Assembly (NCBI GenBank): GCA_019510095.1
Contig: JAEKLB010000064.1
Span: 1 to 33,273, forward strand
DNA: 33,273 nucleotides
Origin: Acidobacteriota bacterium
GTDB taxonomy: Bacteria > Actinomycetota > Acidimicrobiia > Acidimicrobiales > CADCSY01
Direction: 5' to 3'
Shown here: positions 20,836 to 28,081 of the stretch, piece by piece
Numbering within the stretch: the stretch's first letter is position 1
How the letters are laid out: each line of letters begins with the position of its first letter
Notes under the pieces: generated by a model
The model's database searches: none
Told to the model about the DNA's origin: nothing
The model's input: only the letters and a program-made list of their open reading frames with translations
Translations under genes and position numbers: made by a program

Positions 20836-20986
20836 GCCGCCGTTGTACGCCCGCCATCGGCCGCGATCAGCAGTCTTGACGGAACCCGAACACGCGAGCC
20901 CGAATTCTTAGCGGGTCCTTTGCGCGCCGCGTAGAGATTGCGTCAAGGCCATTCCGCCGGCCCGACGGGCGCGGTAGAACGAGCAC
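20836..20986. promoter_or_regulatory. Divergent intergenic region between the kdp row and the KdpD-like gene
   Basis: 151 bp that must hold both promoters. It contains an inverted repeat CTTGACG (20875-20881) and CGTCAAG (20941-20947), 59 bp apart. On the + strand, TAGAAC (20975-20980) lies 6 nt before the ATG at 20987, the position of a -10 box for a leaderless transcript. On the minus strand, TACAAC lies 6 nt before the ATG at 20835 in the same manner. No strong -35 boxes are seen. KdpE is expected to bind here by analogy with other kdp operons; its site cannot be named from sequence. Confidence 0.5.
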
Positions 20987-21718
20987 ATGCCACGTCGCAC
21001 GACGGTCGAGGACATCGGCATCCCGCTCGGAGCGCTCGGCGCCCTCGCGGTCTCGGGCGCCCTGGTCGGCGTGCGCGGCGAGATCCAGCCCGAGGTCACC
21101 GCCCTCGCCCTCGCCGTCGTCGTGGCCTTGGCCGGGAGACTGGCCGGCCGCGGCGCCGGCATCAGCGCCGCGCTGATGGCGGCCGCCAGCTTCGACTTCA
21201 TGCACACCCAGCCCTACCTCTCCTTGAAGATCGCCAACTCGACGGACGCGCTCACCACCGTGCTGCTCCTCCTCGTCGGCATCGTCGTCGGGGACCTTGC
21301 CTCGCGGGCCGGCCGCGACCGCCGCCGCGCCCACGCATTGCGGTCTGACCCGGTCGGCATCAGCCGCGTACTCGAGGTGGCCCGAGGCACCAGCCCCGAA
21401 GACGTCGAGGCGTCCGTGCGGGCGGAGCTTCTCGGCCTGCTCCAGCTCCGCGACTGCTGGTTCACGCCAGACGAAGTGCGTCTCCCGGTGATCGGACCGT
21501 GGGGAGAGCTCGACCTACCGCACAAGCGGTTCGTGCGCGACGGCTTCGAGCTCCCGCTCGACGGCGTCGCCATTGACGTCACCGCCTACGGACGCCGATA
21601 CGGCTACCTCGTGTGCCAACCCGAATCAGGCGTCGGCGTCACCATCGAGCGGCGCCGGGTCGCCGCCGAGCTGGGCAACGTGCTCGGCCTGGCGCTGGGA
21701 GCCAGCGCGGCTGCCTGA
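20987..21718 (+). CDS. KdpD-like membrane sensor without kinase domain
   Basis: 243 residues. The N-terminal half has hydrophobic helices of the DUF4118 type. FDFMHTQPYLSLKIANSTDA followed by LTTVLLLLVGIVVGDLASR parallels the KdpD segment encoded at about 14,850-14,950 on the other strand (WYFTPPFHTFTIANSRDS, then a helix ending in VDLASRRR). The C-terminal half (about 125-240) looks like a small GAF-like sensory domain ending in an alpha helix. No HisKA, ATPase, Walker A or universal-stress domain is present. It is transcribed away from the kdp row. It may tune KdpD by pairing or sense the same signal; this is inference. The reading frame is intact, so it does not look like a decayed kdpD. 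Confidence 0.75.
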   Translation: MPRRTTVEDIGIPLGALGALAVSGALVGVRGEIQPEVTALALAVVVALAGRLAGRGAGISAALMAAASFDFMHTQPYLSLKIANSTDALTTVLLLLVGIVVGDLASRAGRDRRRAHALRSDPVGISRVLEVARGTSPEDVEASVRAELLGLLQLRDCWFTPDEVRLPVIGPWGELDLPHKRFVRDGFELPLDGVAIDVTAYGRRYGYLVCQPESGVGVTIERRRVAAELGNVLGLALGASAAA

Positions 21719-21795
21719 GTCTCACGCGCCCAAGCTCCGCCGCGTCGCCGGAGCACGCCGGCGCACCGCCCGTGCCGGAGAACTAAGAAAGGCTT

Positions 21796-21824
21796 TTCAC
21801 TTCTGGCCGCCGACGTGCTAGTCA
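21796..21824 (+). promoter_or_regulatory. Weak candidate promoter for the amidohydrolase pair
   Basis: TTCACT (21796-21801) and TAGTCA (21819-21824) with 17-nt spacing, about 28 bp before the amidohydrolase ATG. Each box matches the sigma-70 consensus at only three or four positions, so this is a tentative call. Confidence 0.25.
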
Positions 21825-21851
21825 TGGTGGTCTAGCCAAAGGGGGGCTCGG

Positions 21852-23021
21852 ATGCGCCAGTACCAGTACGTGTCGACCGACTCGCACCTCGAGCAGCCGC
21901 CGGAGCAGTGGCGGCCGTACGTCGACAAGGAGTTCCAGGACTGGGTGCCGAGGACCATCACCCTCGACAACGGTGGCCAGGGCCTGTACTTCCCGACCGA
22001 GGGCGACGGCGGCGACCCGTCGGGCGCCGGCGCCACTGTCGTGCCGCTCGGCCTCCAGTACGTGAGCACCGTCGGGGGCGACACCGCCAAGGTGGCGGCC
22101 AACCGCTGGAAGACGGCCGGGCCGACCGGGCACCGCTACCGCCACGCCGACGGCACACCGCTGCTGGGCTGCGGCACGGGTGCCGAGCGCATCGCCGAGA
22201 TGGACGTCGACGGCATCGATGCCGACGTGCTGTTCCCGGCCGTGTTCGGTGGCCGTGCGCTCAAGGACGTGCCCCGAGAGGCGCACGTCGCCCTCTGCCG
22301 TGGCTACAACGACTGGCTCTCGCAGGACTACACGGCCGCGGACCCCGATCGGCTCTGGGGCCTCGCCCTCGTGCCGCCGCAGGTCGAGGACGCCATCGAG
22401 GAGATGACCCGCGTGAAGGGGATGCCCGGCATCTACGCGGTGGCGGGCTGGCCCGTGGTCGACAAGGACGACGACCGCTTCTGGCAGGCAGCACTCGACC
22501 TGGACATGCCGCTCACGACCCACGGTGCCGGCGCGGCGCCGAGCGGGGTGGCGTGGCCGCCCGCCGACAAGGCGGAAAACATGCCCGTCGGTGCGTCCCG
22601 AGGCACCGTAGGCACCCAGCTCATCCTCTCGGGCGTGCTCGACCGCCTCCCCGAGCTCCACTTCTTCTTCGCCGAGACCGGGATCGGCTGGCTGCCGTTC
22701 ACCTACCAGGTGCTCGACGACCTCCACGAGCGCCACAACCTGTGGAGCGACGCCACGCTCACCAAGGCGCCGAGCGACTACTTCAAGAAGCACTTCCACT
22801 GGAGCTTCATGGTCGACCGCCTCGGCATCGAGCGCCGGCACGAGATCGGGCTCAGCCAGATCATGTGGTCGACCGACTTCCCGCACATGAACACCGACTG
22901 GCCCGAGTCGCGCAAGGTCATCGACGAGGAGTTCGTGGGCATTCCGGAGGCCGACGTCAATGCGATCGTGCGCGACAACGCGCTCGACTACTTCAAGGTC
23001 CGTGAGGTGGCGGCGGCATGA
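21852..23021 (+). CDS. Amidohydrolase-2 family protein, apparently active
   Basis: 389-residue TIM-barrel hydrolase or decarboxylase of the ACMSD-related amidohydrolase-2 family. Probable metal and catalytic residues are all present: D10 and H12 (STDSHLE), H224 (TTHGAG), E275 (FFAETGIGW), and D342 with H345 (STDFPH). AAAGGGGGG at 21838-21846 gives a strong ribosome binding site 5 nt before the ATG. Members act on carboxylates, lactones or aromatic acids; the substrate here is unknown. The stop overlaps the start of a paralogue (ATGA), so the two proteins are probably made together. Confidence 0.88.
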   Translation: MRQYQYVSTDSHLEQPPEQWRPYVDKEFQDWVPRTITLDNGGQGLYFPTEGDGGDPSGAGATVVPLGLQYVSTVGGDTAKVAANRWKTAGPTGHRYRHADGTPLLGCGTGAERIAEMDVDGIDADVLFPAVFGGRALKDVPREAHVALCRGYNDWLSQDYTAADPDRLWGLALVPPQVEDAIEEMTRVKGMPGIYAVAGWPVVDKDDDRFWQAALDLDMPLTTHGAGAAPSGVAWPPADKAENMPVGASRGTVGTQLILSGVLDRLPELHFFFAETGIGWLPFTYQVLDDLHERHNLWSDATLTKAPSDYFKKHFHWSFMVDRLGIERRHEIGLSQIMWSTDFPHMNTDWPESRKVIDEEFVGIPEADVNAIVRDNALDYFKVREVAAA

Positions 23022-24019
23022 CGAGCTACAACGCGATCTCCGCGTCCTCCCACCTCGAGGTCGGGAGCGACGTGTGGCGTGACCACGTGGCGGCCGAGCA
23101 CCGCGACGCGGTCCCGGCGATCGACCTCCGCGCCGACGCCGCGCCCTCCGGGGGCGACCCGCAGGCGCGCCTGGCCGAGATGGACCGCGATGGTGTCGAC
23201 GCCGAGGTGCTGTTCCCCGCCGCCATCGGGAGCCGGAGCTTCTCCTCGATCGAGTCCGAGGCCCAGATGGCAGCCACCCGTGGCTACAACGACTGGCTGT
23301 CGGAGGAGTTCTGCAGCGCGGCGCCAGACCGCCTCCTCGGCGTCGCCCTCCTGCCGGCCACGCGCGTACAGGACGCCGTCGACGAGATCACCCGGCTGAA
23401 GTCGATGCCTGGCATCCGCGCCGTGATCCTCCAGCAGTGGCCCAACGGCAGCGGGGCGCCCATCCCGGCCGACGACCGGTTCTGGGAGGCTGCAGTCGAC
23501 CTCGACATGCCGCTCGTGGCCTGGCGGACCTTCGGCGGCGGCTCGGCGGCGGCGCCGCGGCCGCCGAGCACACCGCCACCCATGCCGCTGGCCCTGACGC
23601 TCTGCACCGGCTCGTGCACCACGCAGAGCCAGCTCATCTACGACGGCGTGTTCGACCGCTTCCCGTCGCTGCAGATCCTCTTCGCCGGCCTGGGCGCGGG
23701 CTGGGTCCTGAACCAGATCGAGCAGGCCGACGACATGTTCCGTCGGCATCGCTTCTGGGGTGGCTATGCCGCCGACCAGACCCAGGCGAACTACTTCCCC
23801 AAGCACTGTAAGTGGACGTTCACCCGCGATGCCCTCGGCGTCAGCCAGCGCCACGAGATCGGCCTCGACAACGTGCTGTGGTCGAGCAACTTCCCGCACG
23901 AGGACAACGACTTCCCGGAGTCGCGCCAGCAGCTCGACAAGCAGCTGGCGGGCCTCCCGGCCGACGAGGCCCGCGCCCTGGCGGCCGGCAACGCCGTCAA
24001 CTTCTTCCGCCTGTCCTAG
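23018..24019 (+). CDS. Amidohydrolase-2 paralogue lacking catalytic residues
   Basis: 333 residues, clearly homologous to the preceding protein along its length (for example RGYNDWLS, DEITRLKSMPGI, DRFWEAAVDLDMPL, RHEIGL, NFPHEDNDFPESR). The likely active-site positions are changed: D10 to S10 (SASSHLE), H224 to W169 (LVAWRT), E275 to G224 (LFAGLGAGW), and D342 to N291 (SSNFPH). Only the histidine after the first position and the PH histidine remain. A Pro-rich insert replaces the loop around 175-190. The frame is intact and coupled by ATGA to its partner. It may be a regulatory or structural subunit of a heteromer, or have a metal-independent role. Confidence 0.85.
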   Translation: MTSYNAISASSHLEVGSDVWRDHVAAEHRDAVPAIDLRADAAPSGGDPQARLAEMDRDGVDAEVLFPAAIGSRSFSSIESEAQMAATRGYNDWLSEEFCSAAPDRLLGVALLPATRVQDAVDEITRLKSMPGIRAVILQQWPNGSGAPIPADDRFWEAAVDLDMPLVAWRTFGGGSAAAPRPPSTPPPMPLALTLCTGSCTTQSQLIYDGVFDRFPSLQILFAGLGAGWVLNQIEQADDMFRRHRFWGGYAADQTQANYFPKHCKWTFTRDALGVSQRHEIGLDNVLWSSNFPHEDNDFPESRQQLDKQLAGLPADEARALAAGNAVNFFRLS

Positions 24020-24059
24020 CGGGCGGCCATTGCAACTGGTAGCGCGGTCACAACGTAGA

Positions 24060-24085
24060 AGGGGTGCCGCCGTAGCGGCACCCCT
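24060..24085. terminator. Hairpin between convergent genes, probable bidirectional terminator
   Basis: Perfect 11-bp inverted repeat AGGGGTGCCGC / GCGGCACCCCT with a CGTA loop, between the amidohydrolase stop (24019, + strand) and the VOC stop (24150, minus strand). No T-run follows, which is common for actinobacterial terminators. Position and stem strength support the call. Confidence 0.7.
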
Positions 24086-24149
24086 CTGACCTGCTGGCGA
24101 TCGTCACCCGTCCTTGGAGACCGGCGTTTACCGCGTTCCTGTCTTCGCT

Positions 24150-24560
24150 CTATGACGCGTTTCGCTGCAACAGCTCGATGGTGTTGCCCTCGGGGTCTTC
24201 GATGAAGGCCACGAGCGAGTCCCCAAAGCTGGTCGGCGGCATCTGGACCCTTCCGCCGGCTTCCTCCACCCCGACGACCGCCCCGCGCACGTCTTCGACG
24301 TAGATGGCCATGTAGCGGATCCCGGTCGCCGAGGTGTTGCCGCCTCGCGGGTTGACGGCCTCCGGCACCTTGTCGAACCCAGCCAGCTTGATGTGACCGA
24401 CGCCCACGGCGAAGGTCCACGTGTGGGCACCCCGGGAGGGGAAATGCCGCTCATCGGTGAGCGGAAAGCCGAGGAAGTCGCGATAGAAGGCGACGAGCTT
24501 CTCGGGATCTCGGGCGGTGAGCCCCACGTCCAGTGCCGGATCGACCATCTTGAGAGCCAT
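24150..24560 (-). CDS. VOC superfamily protein (glyoxalase/dioxygenase fold), copy 1
   Basis: 136-residue single-unit VOC protein with two beta-alpha-beta-beta-beta modules: GLTARDPEKLVAFYRDFLGF in the first and RYMAIYVEDV to DPEGNTIELLQ in the second. The C-terminal glutamate of the metal site is present (IELL), but the usual N-terminal strand histidine is not obvious, so metal binding is uncertain. The substrate is unknown. It is a tandem duplicate of the next gene upstream. Spacing of 41 bp suggests co-transcription. Confidence 0.85.
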   Translation of the reverse strand: MALKMVDPALDVGLTARDPEKLVAFYRDFLGFPLTDERHFPSRGAHTWTFAVGVGHIKLAGFDKVPEAVNPRGGNTSATGIRYMAIYVEDVRGAVVGVEEAGGRVQMPPTSFGDSLVAFIEDPEGNTIELLQRNAS

Positions 24561-24601
24561 CGTCGGACCCTACCAACGGCATCTCCGGTCCTGCCTCGGC
24601 T

Positions 24602-25009
24602 CTACTCGCCCGGCTGCAACAGCTCGATGCAGTTGCCTTCGGGATCTTCGATGAAGACCACGAGCGAGGTCCCGTACTCGGCCAGCGGCCGCTGAATCCT
24701 TCCGCCCGCCTCCTCCAACCCGACGATCGCCTCGCGCGCGTCTTCGACGAACAGGGTGATGTAGCGGATGCCGGTCGCCGAGGTGTTGCCGCCTGGCGGG
24801 TTGGCGGCCGCCGGCACCTTGTCGAACCCAAGCACCTTGAGGTGGTCGACGCCCACGGCGAAGTACCACATGTGGGCCCCCGGGGCGGGGAAGTGCCGCT
24901 CATCGGTGAGCGGCAAGCCGAGGAAGTCGCGGTAGAACGCGACGAGCCGCTCGGGATCTCGGGCGGTGATCCCGAAGTCCACTGATTGTTTGGCGAGCCT
25001 TAGTGCCAT
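24602..25009 (-). CDS. VOC superfamily protein, copy 2
   Basis: 135-residue paralogue of the downstream VOC gene. Long identical stretches include LVAFYRDFLG, PLTDERHFP, NTSATGIRY and DPEGN-IELLQ. Differences cluster in residues 1-12, around 48-58 and around 105-113, which may change ligand preference. The ATG at 25009 was chosen because the sequence before it is also conserved with the other copy. No recognised function beyond the fold. Confidence 0.85.
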   Translation of the reverse strand: MALRLAKQSVDFGITARDPERLVAFYRDFLGLPLTDERHFPAPGAHMWYFAVGVDHLKVLGFDKVPAAANPPGGNTSATGIRYITLFVEDAREAIVGLEEAGGRIQRPLAEYGTSLVVFIEDPEGNCIELLQPGE

Positions 25010-25039
25010 GGTTGGACGCTACTCATGGCATCTCCAACC
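25010..25039. promoter_or_regulatory. Inverted repeat just upstream of VOC copy 2
   Basis: GGTTGGA (25010-25016) and TCCAACC (25033-25039), 7-bp perfect arms with a 16-bp spacer, abutting the VOC copy 2 ATG. The matching region of copy 1 is degenerate in the arms. Could be an operator or a hairpin in the mRNA leader; could also be chance. Confidence 0.3.
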
Positions 25040-25081
25040 CGCCGGGCATGGAATTCCGCCAAGCAGTAGGTCGGGGGTCTG

Positions 25082-26215
25082 TCATGACCCGTGTCCGATC
25101 CGTAGCGACGGGCGTGGCCGAAGGCCCTGGTTGACGAGGGCGAATGACGCCAGTGGGCGGACGCCGGCCACCGTGGCAGTCACGACGTAGCCGCCTCGGA
25201 GCCCATTGGGGGTGAAGGTCGGTGCCACCGCGATGCCATTCGGGTTCGTGGTGATGGTGGCGGCGGTTCCGCTGCCGGCGAACCGCCCCGTCGGTCCGCC
25301 GGTGGGGGCGTGGAAGGTGACGACGGCGCCGGCCACCCGGTTCTTGTCGCTGTCGGTGACGATGACGGCGAGCGGGACCGTGAACGGGGTGCCGGCCGGC
25401 GCGGACTGCCGGGCGCCGGCGCCGGCCGCGATGGCGTACGGCGCGCCGGCGAGGTTGGTGAGTTGGAACATCGCGGTGCCGGTCATCCCGCTGGTGGTGG
25501 CAGACGCGGTGTAGCTCCCGGTCGTGGTGTTGGCGGTCAATGCCGGGCTAGTTGCCTCGCCCGCGCTGTTCGTCACGGCGTTCGCCACGGGAGCACCGGC
25601 CACGAACGTCGCTGTTGCTCCGTTCTTGGCCGCGATGGTGAACGTGACGGTCGCGCCGGCGATGGGCCCGCCCTGCGCGTCGGTCAATCGGGTGCGGAGC
25701 GGGCTGTCGAAGACCGCGCCCACGGGAGCCGACTGGCGAGTGCCACCCGTGGCCGCGATCGCGGCGACGACACCCGCTGCCGTGTTGGTGAGGGAGAACG
25801 ACACCGAGCCGTACACCGAGGTGGCGACGACCGCGTAGCTGCCAGAGCTGTCGTTGGCGGTGAACGCCGGAGCGACCGCCACACCCGACGAGCTCGTGCC
25901 AACGGTGGCGGCCGTGGTCCCGGTGGACGAGAAGATGCCGGTGGGGCCACCGGTTGGCGCTGTGAAGGTGACGCTCACGCCCGCGGCGCTCGTCGTGAGG
26001 GGGCAGCCGCTGCTGCTCTGCAACGCAACGGCGAGGTCGGTCAGGAACGGCGTCGTGATCTTGGTGGTCTGGGGGGTCCCGGCGCTGACCACCATCTGAT
26101 CAGGCGAGTTCGGGGTCGGGCACGTCACCGCGCCAACCGGGCCAGCGATGATGGCGACCGTCGAAAGCGTCAGCGCCGACCAACCCGCGGCAAGTGTTCG
26201 GATCCGCATGTTCAC
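25082..26215 (-). CDS. Secreted protein with three Ig-like (invasin/Big-1-like) domains
   Basis: 377 residues from a GTG at 26215 that overlaps the permease stop (GTGA); an ATG two codons later (26209) is also possible. A signal peptide is evident: basic RIR, a hydrophobic core around LSTVAIIAGPVG, and a likely cleavage after AVT or GAV. Three repeats of about 105 residues follow, with the pattern GxxQSAP-x-G-x-xF, VTFxAPTGGPTGxF and G-x-AVAP-x-FT-x-N. These resemble bacterial Ig-like adhesin domains. There is no sorting signal or C-terminal helix, so the protein is probably released or held by the cell envelope non-covalently. It follows a MacB-type permease gene, suggesting it is exported with, or works beside, that system. 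Confidence 0.8.
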   Translation of the reverse strand: MNMRIRTLAAGWSALTLSTVAIIAGPVGAVTCPTPNSPDQMVVSAGTPQTTKITTPFLTDLAVALQSSSGCPLTTSAAGVSVTFTAPTGGPTGIFSSTGTTAATVGTSSSGVAVAPAFTANDSSGSYAVVATSVYGSVSFSLTNTAAGVVAAIAATGGTRQSAPVGAVFDSPLRTRLTDAQGGPIAGATVTFTIAAKNGATATFVAGAPVANAVTNSAGEATSPALTANTTTGSYTASATTSGMTGTAMFQLTNLAGAPYAIAAGAGARQSAPAGTPFTVPLAVIVTDSDKNRVAGAVVTFHAPTGGPTGRFAGSGTAATITTNPNGIAVAPTFTPNGLRGGYVVTATVAGVRPLASFALVNQGLRPRPSLRIGHGS

Positions 26216-27396
26216 ACCGTCCTCAATGCGTCGGTGGGCGATAGACGAGCAGCGCGCAGCGCCGGCAACAGCCCGGCGACGGCACCGATAGCCAGGGCGG
26301 CGCCCAACCCACCCGCCCAGGCGAGGGTGGGGACCGCGATGGCCCAGTGCTTGGTGCTGGCGTAGACGGCGGTGGCCGCCACGCCCAGTCCGACACCGGT
26401 CGCGCCGCCGGCGACGGACAACAGCACCGCTTCGGACAGGAACTGGGCGCGGATCTGGCCCTTCGTGGCGCCCAGCGCCCGGCGCAGCCCGATCTCGGAG
26501 CGCCGTTCGAGCACGGAGATGACCATGATGTTCGCGACCCCCACACCGCCGACGAGCAACGCGACCGCCCCCAGGCCGAGGAACAGACCCGTCAGCGCGC
26601 CCTTCGCCTGTGCACGCGCGACGAGAGCGTCGGACGGTTTGCTGACCTTGACGCCGTCGGGATGCGCCGGGTTGGCGGTCGCGCCGAGGACGTCGTGCAC
26701 GGCCGCGGTCTGATCGGTGACCGATCGGACGTAGATCTCGGTGGGGTGACCGTCGAAACTCAGGTAGGTCGCCGCCGCGGGGTAGCCGACGAGGATCGAG
26801 GCGTCGATCTGGGGGACGAGCACAGCTGGCTCGAGGATGCCGACGACGTAGAACCACCGGTGCTCGATCCAGATGCGCTCACCGGGCAGGACCAGGTCGA
26901 TCCCGAGCCGCTGGGCCGCCGCCGCGCCGAGTACGCAGACCGGTTTCGTGGCAGTAGCGGCGTTCAGCCAGCGACCCTCGGCGACCGTGGTGCCCACCGT
27001 GGGCAGCAGGTTGAGGGCGGCGGCCTGGACGTCGAGGGCGTTGGTGTGGATGCTCGGGATCAACGGGCTGCGGTAGGCGTTCACGTCCACCCTCCCCGTA
27101 TCGGCCACGGCGGTGACGGGTGCGACACGCCGGATCATCGCGGGGGCGGCGAGCGGGAGCTCTTGGTTGCGTCCGAGGACGGTGGTGCCATTGGCGACGG
27201 TGAGCAGGTTGGTGCCGAGCTTGTCGATCTCGGCGAGCAGCCCGGCCTGCGACGACGCCGACAGGCCCAACACCGCCACCATGGCGGCCACCCCGATGGC
27301 GATGCCAAGGGCCGACAGCGCAGCGCGCACGCGGCGCGTCCGGACGCCGACGCTCGCGACGCGAGCCATGTCACCGAACCGGAGCCGAGCCGGCAT
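26212..27396 (-). CDS. MacB/FtsX-type ABC transporter permease
   Basis: 394 residues. The ATG at 27396 is favoured over a GTG at 27414 because GAGG lies 5 nt before it (27402-27405). Layout is MacB-like: a first helix (about 25-50, VRAALSALGIAIGVAAMVAVLG), a large extracytoplasmic MacB_PCD domain, then three helices (LGAVALLVGGVGVANIMVIS and two near the C-terminus). The conserved coupling segment ERRSEIGLRRALGATKGQI follows the second helix. Such permeases act as mechanotransmitters, driving export of periplasmic substrates rather than transporting across the inner membrane. Seven bases follow the ATPase stop. Confidence 0.9.
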   Translation of the reverse strand: MPARLRFGDMARVASVGVRTRRVRAALSALGIAIGVAAMVAVLGLSASSQAGLLAEIDKLGTNLLTVANGTTVLGRNQELPLAAPAMIRRVAPVTAVADTGRVDVNAYRSPLIPSIHTNALDVQAAALNLLPTVGTTVAEGRWLNAATATKPVCVLGAAAAQRLGIDLVLPGERIWIEHRWFYVVGILEPAVLVPQIDASILVGYPAAATYLSFDGHPTEIYVRSVTDQTAAVHDVLGATANPAHPDGVKVSKPSDALVARAQAKGALTGLFLGLGAVALLVGGVGVANIMVISVLERRSEIGLRRALGATKGQIRAQFLSEAVLLSVAGGATGVGLGVAATAVYASTKHWAIAVPTLAWAGGLGAALAIGAVAGLLPALRAARLSPTDALRTV

Positions 27397-27403
27397 GAGC
27401 ACC

Positions 27404-28081
27404 TCAGCGCTCACCGACGATGCTCCCGTCGAGGATCTCGATGCGCCGCGGGAAGCAGGCGGCCACGTCGTGGTCGTGGGTGATCACGACGATCGTGGCG
27501 CCGTCGTCGTTGAGCTCCTCCAGCATGGCCACGATGGCGGCGCCAGAGCTGCTATCGAGGTTGCCGGTCGGCTCGTCGGCCAGCACGATCGCCGGCCGCC
27601 CGGCGAGTGCCCGGGCGATGGCCACCCGTTGGCGCTCCCCGCCGGAGATCTTGGTGGGGCGGTGCTGGGTGCGGTGGCCGAGCCCGACCCGGTCGAGCGC
27701 CTCGGCGGCGCGTTGCTGGCGCTCCCACCGGGGCACGCCCGCGTACAGCAGGCCTTCGGCGACATTGTCCAGCACGCTCTCGTGCTCGGAGAGGAAGAAC
27801 TGCTGGAACACGAACCCGATCCGCGTCGCTCGCAGCGCCGACAGCTGGCGGTCCTCGAGTCCGGCGATGTCGATCCCGGTGACCCGGACGGTGCCCGACG
27901 TCGGCCGGTCGAGGGTGCCCATGATCGACAGCAGCGTCGACTTGCCCGACCCGGATGGGCCGACCACGGCGACCAGCTCCCCCTCCTCGATCGCGAGGTT
28001 CACCGCGTGGAGCACCTCCAGCGGCGGGTCGCCTGGGTAGGTCTTGGTGACATGGTCGAGCTCGAGGACAGGCGGGGTCAC
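27404..28081 (-). CDS. MacB-type ABC transporter ATP-binding protein
   Basis: 225-residue ATPase of the LolD/MacB group. Walker A GPSGSGKST (41-49), Q-loop FVFQQFFL, signature KISGGERQR (144-152), Walker B AIVLADE (164-170) and H-loop H202 (THDHD) are all present. The GTG at 28081 overlaps the adaptor stop (GTGA). It should pair with the permease encoded just downstream. Confidence 0.93.
   Translation of the reverse strand: MTPPVLELDHVTKTYPGDPPLEVLHAVNLAIEEGELVAVVGPSGSGKSTLLSIMGTLDRPTSGTVRVTGIDIAGLEDRQLSALRATRIGFVFQQFFLSEHESVLDNVAEGLLYAGVPRWERQQRAAEALDRVGLGHRTQHRPTKISGGERQRVAIARALAGRPAIVLADEPTGNLDSSSGAAIVAMLEELNDDGATIVVITHDHDVAACFPRRIEILDGSIVGER

Larger units (their letters stand above)
24150..25042 (-). 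repeat. Tandem duplication covering two VOC genes and their upstream sequence
   Basis: Unit A is about 24150-24593 and unit B about 24602-25042. Similarity includes the coding regions and about 33 bp before each ATG (both read GGAC, CTAC, GGCATCTCC at matching spacing on the + strand). The duplication therefore copied the leader as well as the gene. The ends are approximate. Confidence 0.7.

Noticed and set aside
20987-21718. KdpD-like gene as a broken kdpD pseudogene
   Set aside because: The frame is intact, has its own start and a defined C-terminal domain, and lies on the opposite strand to a full kdpD.
23018-24019. Second amidohydrolase as a frameshifted or truncated copy
   Set aside because: Homology to the first copy runs to both ends in one frame; only point changes at active-site positions and loop differences are seen.
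27397-27414. GTG at 27414 as start of the MacB-type permease
   Set aside because: It would overlap the ATPase gene by 11 bp and lacks a good Shine-Dalgarno; the ATG at 27396 has GAGG at 5 nt.
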